Assembly (NCBI GenBank): GCA_035610835.1
Contig: CM069452.1
Span: 13,301,753 to 13,365,752 of the forward strand
Source: Ophiura sarsii
Lineage: Eukaryota; Echinodermata; Ophiuroidea; Amphilepidida; Ophiuridae
Reading direction: 5' to 3'
Length of the DNA: 64,000 bases
Shown: piece by piece, positions 1 through 12,575 of the stretch
Numbering within the stretch: position 1 is the first letter of the stretch
Layout of the letters: each line of letters starts with the position of its first letter
Translations under genes and position numbers: made by a program
Notes under the pieces: generated by a model
The model's input: only the letters and a program-made list of their open reading frames with translations
What the model was told of the DNA's origin: nothing
Database searches by the model: none

Positions 1-1662
1 CAATTGAAAAAGATTCTACTCAGCATGTGACCAATGAAGACCTGTACGGGTCTTGGATATGGGTAAGATCAGAGAACATAGAGCAAGATTTGTACACTGC
101 TTCAGAGGGTCCAATGAGCCTGTCTCCAAACTCATACACTGGATTCCAAAACATGGAGCAAGATAGCATGGTAGACCAGCCCTAACTATTGCCCTACTAA
201 GAGTGCCACAGGATTGAAAGTAGAAGAACTCATGATAGCCATGTTGGAGAGGAAGATTTGGAGAAGCTTCGTGGTTCGGTAAAAACATCTGACATAAGTC
301 AAGTAAGTAATTCAAGAGAATATCACAATGTGGTTTCTAACTTTATTTCCTGATGTGATTGTGCATCCATCTAAACCATAAAAAAACCTAATTAAACATG
401 AAAATTCATCTGTATGCTAACATTTTCAGACATTATGTCTCATATTGTATATAATTCTGTATGTGTATAATATTGGTGATTACTATTTTAAACATTTATT
501 TTTTCTAAATCAAATTGTGTGACAACTTTTTACCCAAAGTTGCCCGTTTTGAGTGGTTTTCGGCCATTTGATGTCATCGATGCCATAAAGGTAAAACAAA
601 ATATCATTACCAAACTAAAGTCAATACCAGACATAAATAGGCCAACATAGGCAAGGCTCATGCATACAAACTACTAACGTCACATAACTGTAATCACATG
701 GGATACAGTACGTGACGCCATAGTCTGTCTATCCTAACTACAACTATAGGCATATTTTTGAGACGCATTATTGTGATGACTATTTTATAAATGTATGCTT
801 CACTTCCAGTCACACAACACGTTACTACAAATTGCAGTGAGGCATGAACACACCTCTGGGCATACAGGGCACTGATTATAAAAAGTCCAATGTATTTTGT
901 TAAAGAAACACAAAATGTGAAGTTGATTTCATGTAATTATTCTACCTGAAAGCCAATTCCACAAGTGAGTCATAATGGGTGGATGCAATGGCAACCAAGT
1001 TACACAAATAGGATGTAGCTAAATAATTGAATGTCATTTTAAAGCATACATGTATTTGGTAGCCTCAAGAATAAAGGTGGGTTTGATCATTTCAAACCTG
1101 AAGTTTATTTTTAACATCCAAAAGCAGGACATAATATAACATAATTGCAACAATAACAGTCCATAAGGTTGATCAAGTTTTTACTTACAATTTACACTTG
1201 GCTTCTGAATATTCCATTTTGATATAGTCCCTGTGATTGGTTGCATCAAATAACAAACTAAGTTTGATTGGTCAGGCCAGCTTATGAAAATATATATTAA
1301 CCAATTATCAGTTCTAACAACACCAGAACATTTCCAATCGAATCCAACCAACACTTAGGCTGGGCATCTCTTAACTGATGTATGTTGTGATTTATATCAT
1401 GTTTTGCAAACATTTTAAGATGGGGGTGTGGTAACGAAAAGTACATGCTATTTCCTGTATAGCCAATAAGCCAATCACCTTACAGGAATTATTTCCATGT
1501 TAGAACTAATTATTTATAACACCCGGCATATTGACATGAGATTACGTTGGAAAGCCATATAGGTCAAGCTAGATGATATCTCGATATACTATGACATTTA
1601 TATGAATGACATTCCATTTCAACTTTCATCAGCTTGGAAATGTTTCATTAAACCTCTTTATT
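1..1662. other. No gene recognised
   Basis: AT-rich sequence past the last recognised PDZ-gene exon. A minus-strand open stretch of 99 codons at 16-315 has no recognisable motif or splice framing. No repeat family was identified. Confidence 0.6.
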
Positions 1663-1670
1663 ATTTTTGA

Positions 1671-1699
1671 GGGGAGGGGGGGGGGGGGGGGGGAGGGGG
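1671..1699 (+). repeat. G-rich run of 29 bases with two A interruptions
   Basis: GGGGA, a long G run, then AGGGGG. No associated element seen. Confidence 0.8.
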
Positions 1700-1762
1700 T
1701 ACTAACTCAATAGTACAAAAAGAAAAAAAGATCAACCAATTAATAAGGAGTGATGATCATTG

Positions 1763-2040
1763 CATACTAGCTAGTCGCAGATTGTGGTAATCTGGGGTCG
1801 CTTGATTGACTATGAAATACAAATCTCCCACAGCAACTAGACAGATTGAACGACCAATCATGCCCGAGTTGAATTGAAGTCAACTGCAGCAATTTAGGCC
1901 GTTTGACCTGGTGCGACCTGATGCAACTTTTGGAAAGTCACGTGAGGTCACTGCTGACTTGATTGCATTCAATTGAACAACAAATGACGTAAATTACGTC
2001 ATCAGGGGGAACCCGGATCGCAAAGCGACCTTAGTATGTT
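1763..2040 (+). mobile_element. Family-F MITE, copy 1
   Basis: It starts CATACTAGCTAGTCGCAG and ends GCGACCTTAGTATG, an imperfect inverted terminus. It carries GACGTAAATTACGTCATC near the right end. Confidence 0.6.
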
Positions 2041-3417
2041 ATCAGTATACGCCAACATGTTATGTGACATAATATGAACAGGTAATTCAAATAATTTAGT
2101 CCAAAAAGATCACAACATTTCTAGAAGTCTCAACCTGGATCAGAAGGTAAATTCCATAAGTTTCATAATATGATTGTGTGGTGGCATGGGAAAACCCTTC
2201 ACATGGTCATTTTCTAGCAACTTGTTTTTTTTCTAGTGGCAGAGAGCTTCATACTCTACTGAGTATAGGACTGTTTAAATTTTCCAGAAATTCCATCTAG
2301 AACCACAGTTATAGTATTTTAAAGACGGCAAGTTTAAACGCAACACTCAAAATTGAAACTGACATTTCGAAGGTGTACACAAAATATTTAAATGCTCTAA
2401 TAATAATAAAACTACATTGTTATATCACACAGAATAGCTTGTCATATGAAAAGGACTTTTGATATGAACCTAGTTTTTTGCGATATTATTAACAATTGTA
2501 AGTTCTTCACTTTCAAAATCTTTACAATGCATTGTCGGAATTCACAAGTGGTTACCATGGTAACAATGTCATTTTACATAAACATAGCATTTTACACCTA
2601 ACATTTGATAAACAAGGTTCAGAAAAGTACTTAAATAAACTTCACATCTGGAATTTTGCTTAAAAAACTCCTGGAGACTAAAGTTCAAGGTATAATCTCT
2701 ATCTTGGGACCAAAGTTGGAAAATTGACTTGGAACTCATTTGTTAGGAATATATTGGTATGACCCAGATATCTCAATATTAACACTAGCGACTTCCGACG
2801 GGTTTTCCCATACCACAACACATATATATGAACTTATATCGTAGGATCTTGACACCCAAACGGCATGTAGTTTATTCCTCAGCTAGAGTAGCCATCATAA
2901 TGCTATGGACAAATGTAACCAAACTCGCAGGTGGATGGATATTTCTATATATGCGGCATACACTTGGCTTAAGGAATGATGTAAAATGCACTGTGGCATT
3001 GATTATAGTTGCTGAACACACTTTGATGATTTATGAAGATCTAGAACCATGCAACTTTGCCTCCCTGGCAGCCTCATCAGGTACTCAAATTACATTTGGA
3101 TTGATGCGCTACCTGAGAAGACATGCAGCAATACACTATTGATTATTTTTCACCTTTTCCTGATATCGCCCATCCCTGAAATCAATGCATTTCATACTGA
3201 TAACAGAGGTGATGGGCATTATGACATTTGGTGACATAAATGATCTAATATGTCCCAAACACACCATTTTGATTATTTAATCATGAAATTGCACTATATG
3301 CATGTGTTGACAGACTACTTTCATGGTTTCCAGGTGAATATCTTTGGAGCCTTAAACAAGTGGTGTAATACTTTTTTACATATTGTCCAAAGCATAGATG
3401 CTTGCACAACCCAATAC

Positions 3418-3753
3418 AATCCAACCTCAGTTATCCGACCATATTTTATCCGGATAACTCTATTATCCAGCTAGCTGAATAATCCCAAAAGCAAAAATAT
3501 TTTTTACAGCCTAATCACCTTATTTTCACACTCTGAAGCATCTAAAAGCCATCTTTTGATGTTGGTGGTGCTGTTTAGTGCTTAAATAATACATTTTCAC
3601 TGTAATTACCCCTCATTCAGTACCCTTCTATTGTCCCAATTAAGTTGAGCACTTCAGGACAGTCAATGCAGAATTACACATAATTCACTTATCCAGATTT
3701 GTCACTTATCCGGCTATTGCTTGGACACATCCGGATAAATGAGGTTGGACTGT
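3418..3753. mobile_element. pogo/Tigger-like MITE
   Basis: The left end CAATCCAACCTCAGTTATCC is complementary to the right end GGATAAATGAGGTTGGACTG; TTATCCGG motifs recur just inside both. CAGTCnAACCTCnnTTATCCG termini are typical of pogo/Tigger-type elements of the Tc1/mariner group. No transposase remains. Confidence 0.65.
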
Positions 3754-4509
3754 TCCTTACATATATTTCATGAATCGGTTGTTTTGCAAAAGCTTCATGA
3801 GCAACTCATATATGAGGTAGATCACAATTGCTATACAAAATGTCAATATAAAAATATAATCATTATAACTATTTTGTGATTCATATCAGTTCAGAAGGTT
3901 TCAATTATGAACACCTGTCATAAAAGCACACAATTTCATTTACTATAATGCTCAAATTCACAATGATTTGGAGATATCGGGACATATGGATGCATGATAA
4001 CTGATTGCAACCAATCTCTCAACATATGCTCACCACAATGACACATTTGTGCCGAAAACAATTAGTATTTGATTCTATTTCCTGATTGGTTCAAGATGAT
4101 GCATCAAGTAAATGTCGTAAAAATATGCGATTTTGTGAATCCTTGACAGAATATTAAACATTCTTAAACAGCTAAGAAAGTTTAAGCAATCTCATTGGTT
4201 CTCAGAGAAATCGGCGACATCTAGATGAGACAACTTAACACGGGGAGGTGGGGCTTACGTTTTAACAGTGCGCCCGACCTTCACAATGCGTGGTTTGCTC
4301 CATACCGCGCACTTCTGCAGTGCGTCTTTAGCGCTTTTCCTGTGTTTATGCCGGCGCCGCGACGCTTACGCATGATTTACTCATCGCATGTGATTAGATG
4401 GAATGTTTGTGGGTTATTCAATCCTAGCAGGGGTAAAAGTTGTCAAATGTGGACAATAAAATGTACTTATTTCTTTGATAAATGTCTAAAGTATGATTGT
4501 TTAAGAATG

Positions 4510-4700
4510 AGAATAAAGGTATTGTTTTTAGACTGTACCCGTGTTATATTGTCTGACATAAATGCGTTCGATAGTAATATTTTTTGCGTAGAACAACTCC
4601 GCCTGCGGCGTCGTTGTTCTACTTAAAATAATACTATCATCCGCATTTATGTCAGACAATATAACACGGGTACGGTCTAAAAACAATACCTTTATTCTCT
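4510..4700. repeat. Near-perfect hairpin with 81-bp arms
   Basis: Arms 4510-4590 and 4620-4700 are reverse complements apart from a few bases, beginning AGAATAAAGGTATTG and its complement; the loop region is TCCGCCTGCGGCGTC-like. It follows a GC-rich block (4220-4400) unlike the AT-rich surroundings. Probably part of a larger DNA element whose outer ends I could not fix. Confidence 0.75.
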
Positions 4701-4928
4701 AACTATTAGCAATGAAACCAATAGTTTTGAAAATTGAAGTAATACTTTTGAGAGTATGACGAAAAGATGGGCTACCTTTTCCAGCTACTGGGAAAGGGTT
4801 CAATCAGAATTCATAGCATATTTAAAATATAAACTAGTTTAATGTTGCAGGATAAAAGTCAGAGAACCTTTAGGAATTAGATAGAAACTTATTAAAAGTT
4901 CAATGTCCAATATCAATCCATAATCCAT

Positions 4929-6070
4929 ATAAACTGCTCACAAAAAGTTAGGAAACTTTTTTTAATCAAGTATATTTTTATTGTTTAGTACCCTCTTGTA
5001 TTATGTTGCATATCAATGGAAAGCTGAAGTGTTCTTCTTTAGAATGATACCAAATGTGCAATGATTGAATGTTGCTGGACTTGTCCACATTAATGAGAAT
5101 GAGACAAAGTCACAAATCAAATGTGCCAAAATTAGCAATTTTGTGTTTCTGTGTGAACAAACAAATTGGCACTGTAATGAAAACAAGCAAGACAACTTAG
5201 AGCGTGTTTCTGCTGGGACACTTCAAAAAGTTAGCGTTAATAAACGCTAAGTTTTAATCGGTCAGTTTTTAATCCCCCTGTTTCTGCTCGCGAAAAATTA
5301 CTGGTAAGTTTATCGATCCTAGTCGATGGCCACAACATTTGACCTTATGTAAAACCAAACAATGCCACGGCACCTGCAAAAGATTGCTTCACAATAATAT
5401 GTATAACCCAGCGTGACAAGGTTCACGGCGCAAACCGCTAAGAATCACCTTTCTGTTTCTGCTGGGTTTATTGCCGATTATTGCTGGTTCCAAACCTGCT
5501 TTGTTAAGGTTTTTTGGGGATTACCAAAAATACCGATTATTGCCCGGTTCGGTCTGTTTCTACTGGGCAAACTTAACGTTTATTACCGGTAACTTGCCCA
5601 GCAGAAACATGCTCTTACTGATCTTAACCCACTTTATTGAGAAAAATGTGTAGGCCTAAACCTTTCATTACTTACCTTCATGACCTTTCACCTGTTAACC
5701 CAGTCTTGCAAAATACCCAAACAATGGTTTTCTAAAGAGATGAGGGTTAACTTGTGTGTGTTATGCTCACTGGTGCATATCTTTGTATAAACCATTCATG
5801 GTTCTCAAGCATGACCGGTTTGATTATTGATCATTACCTATTGACTGTTTAGCACAGATAACGGTAATTTTGGCACATTTGATTTGTCACTTTGCCTAAT
5901 TCTCATTCACTTGGCCAAGCTCATTAACATGTAATCATTGCAAATGTGGTATAATTTTAAAGAGGAACACTTCAGCTTTCCATTGATATATAACATATAC
6001 AAAGAGGGTAATGAATAATAAAATTATACTTGATTAAAAAAAGTTTCCTAACTTTTTGTGAGCAGTTTAT
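4929..6070. mobile_element. Long-TIR Tc1/mariner-like non-autonomous element
   Basis: The left end ATAAACTGCTCACAAAAAGT and the right end ACTTTTTGTGAGCAGTTTAT are inverted, and similarity continues about 150 bp inwards (GGAAAGCTGAAGTGTTC / GAACACTTCAGCTTTCC). The unit of about 1.14 kb lacks a transposase and contains another element at 5200-5615. A relative is at 41717. Confidence 0.72.
5200..5615. mobile_element. Nested element with GAGC...TTTCTGCTGGG ends
   Basis: Ends GAGCGTGTTTCTGCTGGG and CCCAGCAGAAACATGCTC, inverted with one mismatch; TTA lies on both flanks and could be a 3-bp duplication of PIF/Harbinger type (tentative). The TTTCTGCTGGG or TTTCTACTGGG motif also recurs inside (about 5455 and 5555). 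Confidence 0.6.
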
Positions 6071-6480
6071 AATAAATCCTCTTTCCTCAGATCAGATCTC
6101 TATAAACACATCCTAACCCTAATCAGCACAGTAGCATGGGAGCAGCTGATATGAAGACTGTCATAGCATCCCGGATGCCATCAGAGGCCTAAGTAGTTAG
6201 CAAGCCATCTGGACAATGTCAGGTAGCATCCACCTGCTAGATGTGCCTCAGGTAATTGAAAGCAATTTATAATTGGTCATGGAGAGACCGTCTTGGCAAA
6301 ACTCAGGGCTAGGGTCAGGAAATTGGAATAATATTAGTGGTCATAAGTCATATTTGTATTTGATGTAAGGAAATCAATGGAGAGGGAACTTTAATTGGTG
6401 GTTTTAAAGAAACTATACATATTTCAAATTAAAATCCAAGTTATCGTAGGTCATTCTAATAACCATGGGAGGGGTTAGTC

Positions 6481-6901
6481 TAAGGTTGGGAGCGAGTCCC
6501 GGGTAAAGGAGTCCCGCCCGAAATTTCCAGTCCCGGGTGCCAAATTTGGTACCCGGATACCCGAAATTCAAAACAAAAACTTTTTTTTTTTCATGATCAG
6601 AAAATCGTGTTGTTGTTGATTGAAAATATATCAGATATTATGCAGAGTCATCATGCATGCCTCTGATACCTAAACCTGTCATTGAACCTAAATTCATTAC
6701 TAACCCAATAAGGGTAGTCTTTTATAGATAATTATGTGGGTTATTAAGAGTCAAATACGAGTCAACTCCTGTGTTTTACTTAGAAGAAAAAAATGTATAA
6801 AATAAAATAAAATAAATGTTTTGAATTTCGGGTACCCGGGTACCCGCCCGAAAAATATTTCGGGTACCCGGGTATACAATTACCCGAAATTCCCACCCTT
6901 A
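6481..6901. mobile_element. hAT-like MITE with 8-bp target-site duplication
   Basis: GGTTAGTC occurs exactly at 6473-6480 and 6902-6909. The ends are TAAGGTTGGGA and TCCCACCCTTA, an 11-bp inverted repeat with one mismatch. The interior carries repeated, inverted CGGGTACCCG motifs. Duplication length and termini fit the hAT superfamily; no transposase. Confidence 0.8.
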
Positions 6902-8622
6902 GGTTAGTCACTGTCATATTCCTATGGAAATAATTCAACTAAACTCGTGGGTGTTGTTGACTGAATTTCTGTTTAGGACTGAACGTTCGTTACATTTGGG
7001 ATATCTCTCCCAGGCTCAAAATGCACTCGTTTGAATTGAATCATGTTCAATAGATAATGATGATAACTATGGTTTGATTTACATTCAACATAAGTCATTG
7101 TAGGACCAGCTGGTACATGATGAGAGGTATTAGTCAAATAAGGGGGTAGGGGTGCACCACAATGCATTGCAAACTATGGCAATAGCAAATTTAGACTACT
7201 TTTATCTACATATAAAATATCTGTACAGCGAATGAAATCAGCAAAATAAGAAATGAAATCTGTTCTAAATACCGAGATCAGTGTAAAAATAATCTAAATA
7301 CACACTGTTTGAAAATAAAAAGGAAAGGGAGATATTCTACATCTGTTATCTCTTCAATAAAAAGATGAGTCATATTGTTCAACTTGTTATCCTAATCCTA
7401 ACTGAAATGTAACCATGGCATTTATATGTCAATAAATGCATAAATTGTTTTGAGAAAAATTAGAAAAAGTGCTATTGTGAGCATATAAACACTTGCGCAA
7501 GTGCATTGAATTTTCTTATTTTTTGAGAAACAAAACATATGCATGTATTTATCTATTTCATACAAGACACCATACAAATCAAAATTCACAATTTTGTGCA
7601 TATTTTAATCTCTTTCGGCGAACCTGTGCTGCCTGAATCAAAACAATGCTTGTGGGATGCGCACTGTGCAATTAAACACTTTCAATGCATTCTGCGTATC
7701 TACAATTCAGGAACATTTGTGTTGTAACACTGAGTTCATTTCTGCGCTAAAATCCCACTTTAAGGGACCATTTTCAAACCCTGATTTTGCAACAAACTTG
7801 TATGTAGAGCTTGAACTATCTACTAGGTCATATTATATCACTCCCCCGTTCCTACCAATCAATGTTGAGGGTCCAAATGACCGTGGTAATGAAACGGTTC
7901 CAAACAACATTGAATGGGGATTGAATTTAACAAAGTCCTCAAAGTGTGCCAACAGTTATTTCTTAGATTGTAGTTCCTGCTTTTTCTCATTAGTTCAATA
8001 CTACTAAGAGTGTATGAATAGTGCTTATTCCAGTGAAGAATGCATCATACCAATGCCGGGGGTTCATCTTTGATCCCTTGATTTCATACACCAGGGTAAG
8101 AGAGTCATGCACCAGATAATACCTGGGCTGACTGAAATATGCTCTGACATCAAATTCATACTTTAGATGGGACGATTTGCTATTTATAACTTTTGCTGGC
8201 ACCAAGCCTTAATTGCCGCATACTAGTACAAAATTATTACCATTGCGATACAAAAATATAGTTGGCACAATTTAGTGATACCTTGTAGCGCAATGTAAAC
8301 TTGCCATCAGCAAACCTAAAGCTGTACAAGGCAATAATACTCTGCTGCTATGTTGCTCTTTCATGAGAGAAAACAACAATACATTTTCTTGTCTTATTGT
8401 TGGTATCTAATCACAGAAAACAAAATCCATGGATTGTGGAACAAATTCTTAATTTCATTGTGAAAGATTTTTAGTTCAAATGTTTTTAGTTACTTTTCTA
8501 AATAAAACTTTACAGATATTTCTTCAAATGTAGGAAATTAACATCTCTATTATAACGAAATTCTGCAAAATAATGGATTAACTTTGTATAGTTTTACAGA
8601 AGAATAAATGAAACTATCTTAC

Positions 8623-8773
8623 CACTGCCTGGTATAACTGCTGTATATCCCGTCTGGTTATTATTCTGTGATACTGACGGCTGATGGAAACTCTTATTGC
8701 TGCTATTTGTATTACAACTGCTGCCTCCTAAGGCTATTCTTTCCATCACTCTTTCCATTTCACTCTCAGAATC
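8623..8773 (-). CDS. PDZD2-like: Exon F: acidic segment and Asn/Ser/Gln-rich tail after PDZ domain 2
   Basis: A 151-nt exon with acceptor GTTATTCCGCAG and donor GTAAGATAG. It follows exon E in phase 0 and ends in phase 1, so at least one more coding exon is required beyond 8623. Its 50 codons start DSESEMERVMERIALGGSS, then become rich in Asn, Ser and Gln and end TGYTAVIPGS. An E-x-E-M-(D/E)-x-V-(I/M) segment directly after PDZ2 is also what I recall for PDZD2/pro-IL-16, and it is the main reason for assigning this exon to the same gene despite the 23.2-kb intron. I found no convincing following exon in 1-8622. Confidence 0.75.
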
Positions 8774-9410
8774 CTGCGGAATAACAGCAAGAAATTTTCC
8801 CCGTTTAAAACGAGATGCCCAAATTTGTGAGAGAAACATGTTGCTGGAATGTTAGTTTTATCTCCGCAACAATGCTTCAAGGTTAAAATATAATCCTGGC
8901 AGAAAATATGTCACAGAAAATTGTTAAAAATCCAGAATGGCTGTCACTTGTAGAACTCTGGGATTCTCAAGATAAGAAAGCTGGTTGTAAAAATACATAG
9001 CTAACTGCCGATGAGTTGTGAAGGGTTGCTTGGGAAGGAACACATCATAAAACCGTCACGCAAAGATGAGGAAATGTGTATATGCTATAGTACGGTAGCT
9101 CTGGTCAATACATAGAACCCCCTACCACATGTTAAAAACTTGCATGAGTCAACACGCTAGGGTAGGAAACTCTACTACAAGTATCGTCTCAAACAAATAT
9201 AAGTAACGGTAAGGGTGGGCAAAAGAGGAGTATGGTGAAAGAGTTTGATCCTGCACATGATTAGTGTAATCATGACTACTCAATGCTATTAATTGCCTAT
9301 ACGATTTATGTTACTCTTATTAATATTTTGTTGTTATTATTGTTTTGTTTATTGTTGTAGGTTTATAACCTTGGCAGCCATTTTTGTATGTTTTCTCAAA
9401 AATGACTTAA

Positions 9411-9678
9411 CCCTAACCCATTCGCACTTTTTTCAGATTGTTTTTCAGCGTAGAGAAAGGTGACCCCAAAGGTCACTGCGATCCCCTAGGATTTGAACCA
9501 AGGACCTCCAGCACCAGCGGCGAACGATTCCAACTACACTACGTGTGTCAAGGTTACTTGGCCGATTATACTCGGCCGCGTATATAGCCTGGGTCCATTT
9601 TGTCCTCGAAAATCTTGCACGCCGGGTGGAACATAGAAATTGGCTCGTTGGATTCTGTTGGATTTGGCAGGGTTAGGT
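9411..9678 (-). mobile_element. tRNA-derived SINE-like element with CCCTAA/TTAGG ends (copy 1)
   Basis: The left end is TTAA-CCCTAACCC (TTAA at 9407-9410) and the right end reads GGGTTAGG-TTTAA. On the minus strand 9550-9478 resembles a tRNA gene: A-box-like GTGTAGTTGG and B box GGTTCAAATCC. The part at 9560-9640 holds a body shared with copies at 18972 and 40351 (TATATAG, CCTGGGTCCATTTT, TTGCACGCCGGGT on the plus strand). Confidence 0.65.
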
Positions 9679-10416
9679 TTAATATTGTTTAAGACAAAAT
9701 ATGGTACATATTTATCAGATGTAACAAGTTGCCTTATTTTCATTTCACAAAGAGTCAAGTCTTTTGAGTCACTCTGCAAAATCAATGGGGGTCGAGTCTT
9801 TTAAAGTGACTGGAGAGGAAAATTGCCTCATTTTACCTTGAGTCACAAATCACAACCCGTTTCAAAAATAAAATTGTTAAAAAGTAGATATAATTTAACA
9901 AGTTCAATGATCCTCTATCTCCAGATCTGCTATAAATGAAAGTAAGCAAAAGAATCATTCCATAATCTCCTGAACCTGTATTAAGAAAAAACATAGGATA
10001 AAAATAAAATGGGAAATGAAATAAACCACAGTGGCAGCAACTGGTGTACTGCTGTTTTAATTGTTGCGCTTCCTTGTTCTGCATAAAATAATGCGTTCCT
10101 CTGCAAGCTGTGTAATATGACACAACAGATACAAGGCAGAAGTTAAAAACCAAACCTTTCTGTCAAATTGAAACAATCTCACAATGTTGTGTCCCTTTTA
10201 CGAATAAATTTAAGAAATTAAGGCACATCTTTTTATTCCTATGCAAATACATGTAGTCTGAAGTGATAAAATGGAACAATATAAAAGGTATCATATATAC
10301 CAACAATAAATGATAATGTTATAGTGTTTGGATCTGTATACGAGATGCTCATGGCGCTTTATATTAAACAACTTGAAACAAAGACTAAACAGATTTCTGC
10401 AAAAAGCAAGTGAATT

Positions 10417-10668
10417 TTAACACTTTTTCCAGGCGGTTATTGGTTGTACCATATATAAAACATATTTTTCAGAAACCTTTCCCAACTTTCAAGGTATATC
10501 CAAGGATTACTGAATTAATACTAGGTATGTTTGTACTTATTTTAATGCATTTCACATGATGGTTCCAAATATAGTTATGAAATTTAACAATTTTGACATT
10601 TTTGAAACATTTAGTGAAATTTTGAAATGTCGTCTGCAGATGCCTGCCGTGTGGAAAGTGCTAATTAA
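10417..10668 (+). mobile_element. Family-D MITE, copy 1
   Basis: It begins TTAACACTTTTTCC and ends GGAAAGTGCTAATTAA, with GTCGTCTGCAGATGCCTGC near the right end. The body (CAAGGATTACTGAATTAATACTAGG) is shared with the copies at 28526, 47991 and 49631. Confidence 0.65.
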
Positions 10669-11143
10669 TCGTGCAGATGTTACAGTTCTATTGCACACAG
10701 CACACTGGTCTGGCCCGAGATCTGACACCCTTGAGTTTCTATGTTTGACCTGAAGGAGATTGAGATGAATAGTTGAATACTGAAGACAACTGTGAAATTA
10801 TATAGCTATATATCTTATGTCCAGCCACCATTTTTAAGTTTGACTAGTAAAAGTGCAACAATCAATCTTAAATGATGAGTTCAAACACACACACAAATAC
10901 AGTGTATCTTGGAACATTATCTTATAATTAATTTTTAAGTAGTAAAAACATCATCATCAAATTCGTTAGTAGTAAAAACATCATTATGGAAAAAAATAGT
11001 CAATGACACAATTCATATCAACGATCTGATGAAGTATGCTTTTGCTAATAATACATTGGCCTACATATTTATGAATGGTTCGTAATCCATCATCATTTGG
11101 ACTTTTTGCACCCAATGTGTGATTTAGATACGACTTAGCTTAA

Positions 11144-11426
11144 CCCTAATTCCCTGGGTGTGTTTTTGTGAATTAAACTATCAGGGGAGAAAACGGTCAA
11201 ATATTTGAGAGGAAAATCAGTCTCCGCACACGCCGCGAATCGAACCTGGGCCACGTGCGTGCAAGTCTGATGCTCTGACGACTGAGCTACACGGGGAAGG
11301 TTCCAAAACCTTAAACTTTTTTAACCAGTTGAACCACGCACTGAGCGTGGCACAAGATTGATGGGGCCACCGCGCGGTACAAGATTGTAGCACTGTCGTG
11401 TTTTGTAGTGTCCAGGAGGGTTAGGG
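11144..11426 (-). mobile_element. TTAA-flanked element with CCCTAA/TTAGGG ends and a tRNA-like core
   Basis: TTAA (11140-11143) is followed by CCCTAATTCCC, and the right end is GAGGGTTAGGG before TTAA (11427-11430), a 283-bp unit with a piggyBac-style TTAA duplication. On the minus strand, 11297-11221 is a near-canonical tRNA: GTGTAGCTCAGTCGTCAGAGC (A box, D arm) and CAGGTTCGATTCG (B box and T loop). Acceptor and T stems have mismatches, so a pseudo-tRNA is more likely than a working gene. The body differs from the copies at 9411, 18972 and 40351. Confidence 0.65.
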
Positions 11427-11705
11427 TTAATCTTATATAGAGAGTCAAACTACAACATACATCACCCTTAATATCCCCATAATGGTACCTTTATGTGTAT
11501 TAGTCATTAGACTGGCAGATGTATCAAACTATAGTCAAGTCAGTTCAAAAGTGGCGAGAAATAAATATGCAGTTTGTATCTAACCCGCACTTTAAAAAGT
11601 AATTTGAGTGTAGGCGCATGATTTTGACATACACACGTTTCACATGATGCACGGTGCATCCTGTAAATGCGAGCCTTATGTGGCCCACGCTTTTCTGTAT
11701 TAACA

Positions 11706-11886
11706 AGCATGATATTCATATCAAGTGAAAAAACTCTGACATTCCCTAAAATATTGAAAAACAGCAGACTATTGTGCTAAATTGCCTACAATTTGGCTAA
11801 CTAAAAGCAAATTTAGGCAAAAATATCTACATTTAAGAATGAAAAATATCTACTTCCAGATTTGTTGCTACAAAGTATCACACCTG
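11706..11886. mobile_element. Family-C repeat, copy 1
   Basis: This shares about 175 bp with 53678-53856, including ATATTCATATCAAGTGAAAA and GACTATTGTGCTAAATTG. The ends form a short imperfect inverted repeat (GCATGATATT / AGTATCAC; clearer in copy 2). Confidence 0.6.
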
Positions 11887-11904
11887 ATCAATACACAGCT
11901 TTAA

Positions 11905-12110
11905 CCCCCTGGGCACTACCTGTCTTTCGTTCAATAATTCCCATTGGTCAATTACATGGTATAATCATTTTGATGACCAATTACAGTTTTGCTTATAAAT
12001 ATTGTATGCTAATATTTTTGAAAATTTTAATTATTCTAACGATGTCTCTGATTGGCACAATATTTGACACATTCTAAATTTCAACCAATCGGCCGGTAGT
12101 TCTCAGGGGG
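11905..12110. mobile_element. Family-B MITE (piggyBac-like, TTAA duplication)
   Basis: A 206-bp unit between TTAA at 11901-11904 and 12111-12114, with ends CCCCCTGGGCACTAC and GTAGTTCTCAGGGGG. It is inserted in a family-A MITE. The related copy at 35472 lies in the opposite orientation. Confidence 0.75.
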
Positions 12111-12509
12111 TTAAGGCGGCTTGCCAAATTGGAACTGACTGAACTATAATGGACCATTAAAACTCCTGTCTGGACTAGATTAGAACTATGAGATGTTGTA
12201 TTGAGGCAGTTATCAATTACTTCACATTGATTTGCAATGCATGAATATATGTATCATCTACAATCAACAGATGTCAATGAATCACCCGCCTTCATCATAT
12301 CTCATCATATGATCTTATGTGATCTGCTATGTATCACTGTTATCAACGCAGTATCAATGTAAAATGTGGCAAAACAGTTTGCTTCGTTCAGCCTTAAAAT
12401 ATGGCTCAGGAATCTTCATTTTGAATTTGGTAACACGTCTTGGGAAAGACATTTTGAAGGGATGTTATTTTGATTGATGACTGAACCACTTGGGGTAGTT
12501 TTACTATAA

Positions 12510-12575
12510 AAATTGTCAAACGAGGTAGGGGGCTCCTCTCCTCTTTGTCAAACGAGGTAGGGGCTCCCCTCCCCC
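12510..12575 (+). repeat. Two-unit tandem repeat, about 36 bp
   Basis: TTGTCAAACGAGGTAGGGG is followed by CTCCTCTCC, then the block repeats with CTCCCCTCCCCC. Confidence 0.8.

Larger units (their letters stand above)
11537..12148. mobile_element. Family-A MITE, interrupted by two other MITEs
   Basis: The ends are TATAGTCAAGTCAGTTC and GGAACTGACTGAACTATA, matching the family-A inverted repeat (consensus TATAGTTTGATCAGTTCC then AAATTGGCGAG). Uninterrupted family members are about 220-235 bp; this one is about 610 bp because it holds family C (11706-11886) and family B (11905-12110). Confidence 0.65.

Noticed and set aside
4225..4626. 133-codon plus-strand frame as a gene
   Set aside because: It runs straight into one arm and the loop of a hairpin, and no motif is recognisable.
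9870..10010. Additional PDZ-gene exon on the minus strand (after TTCTTAATACAG)
   Set aside because: An acceptor-like site is present, but there is no suitable donor, and exons E and F already join in phase without it.
11221..11297. Functional tRNA gene
   Set aside because: A and B boxes are good, but the acceptor and T stems carry mismatches and the copy sits inside a TTAA-flanked repeat, so a pseudo-tRNA is more likely.
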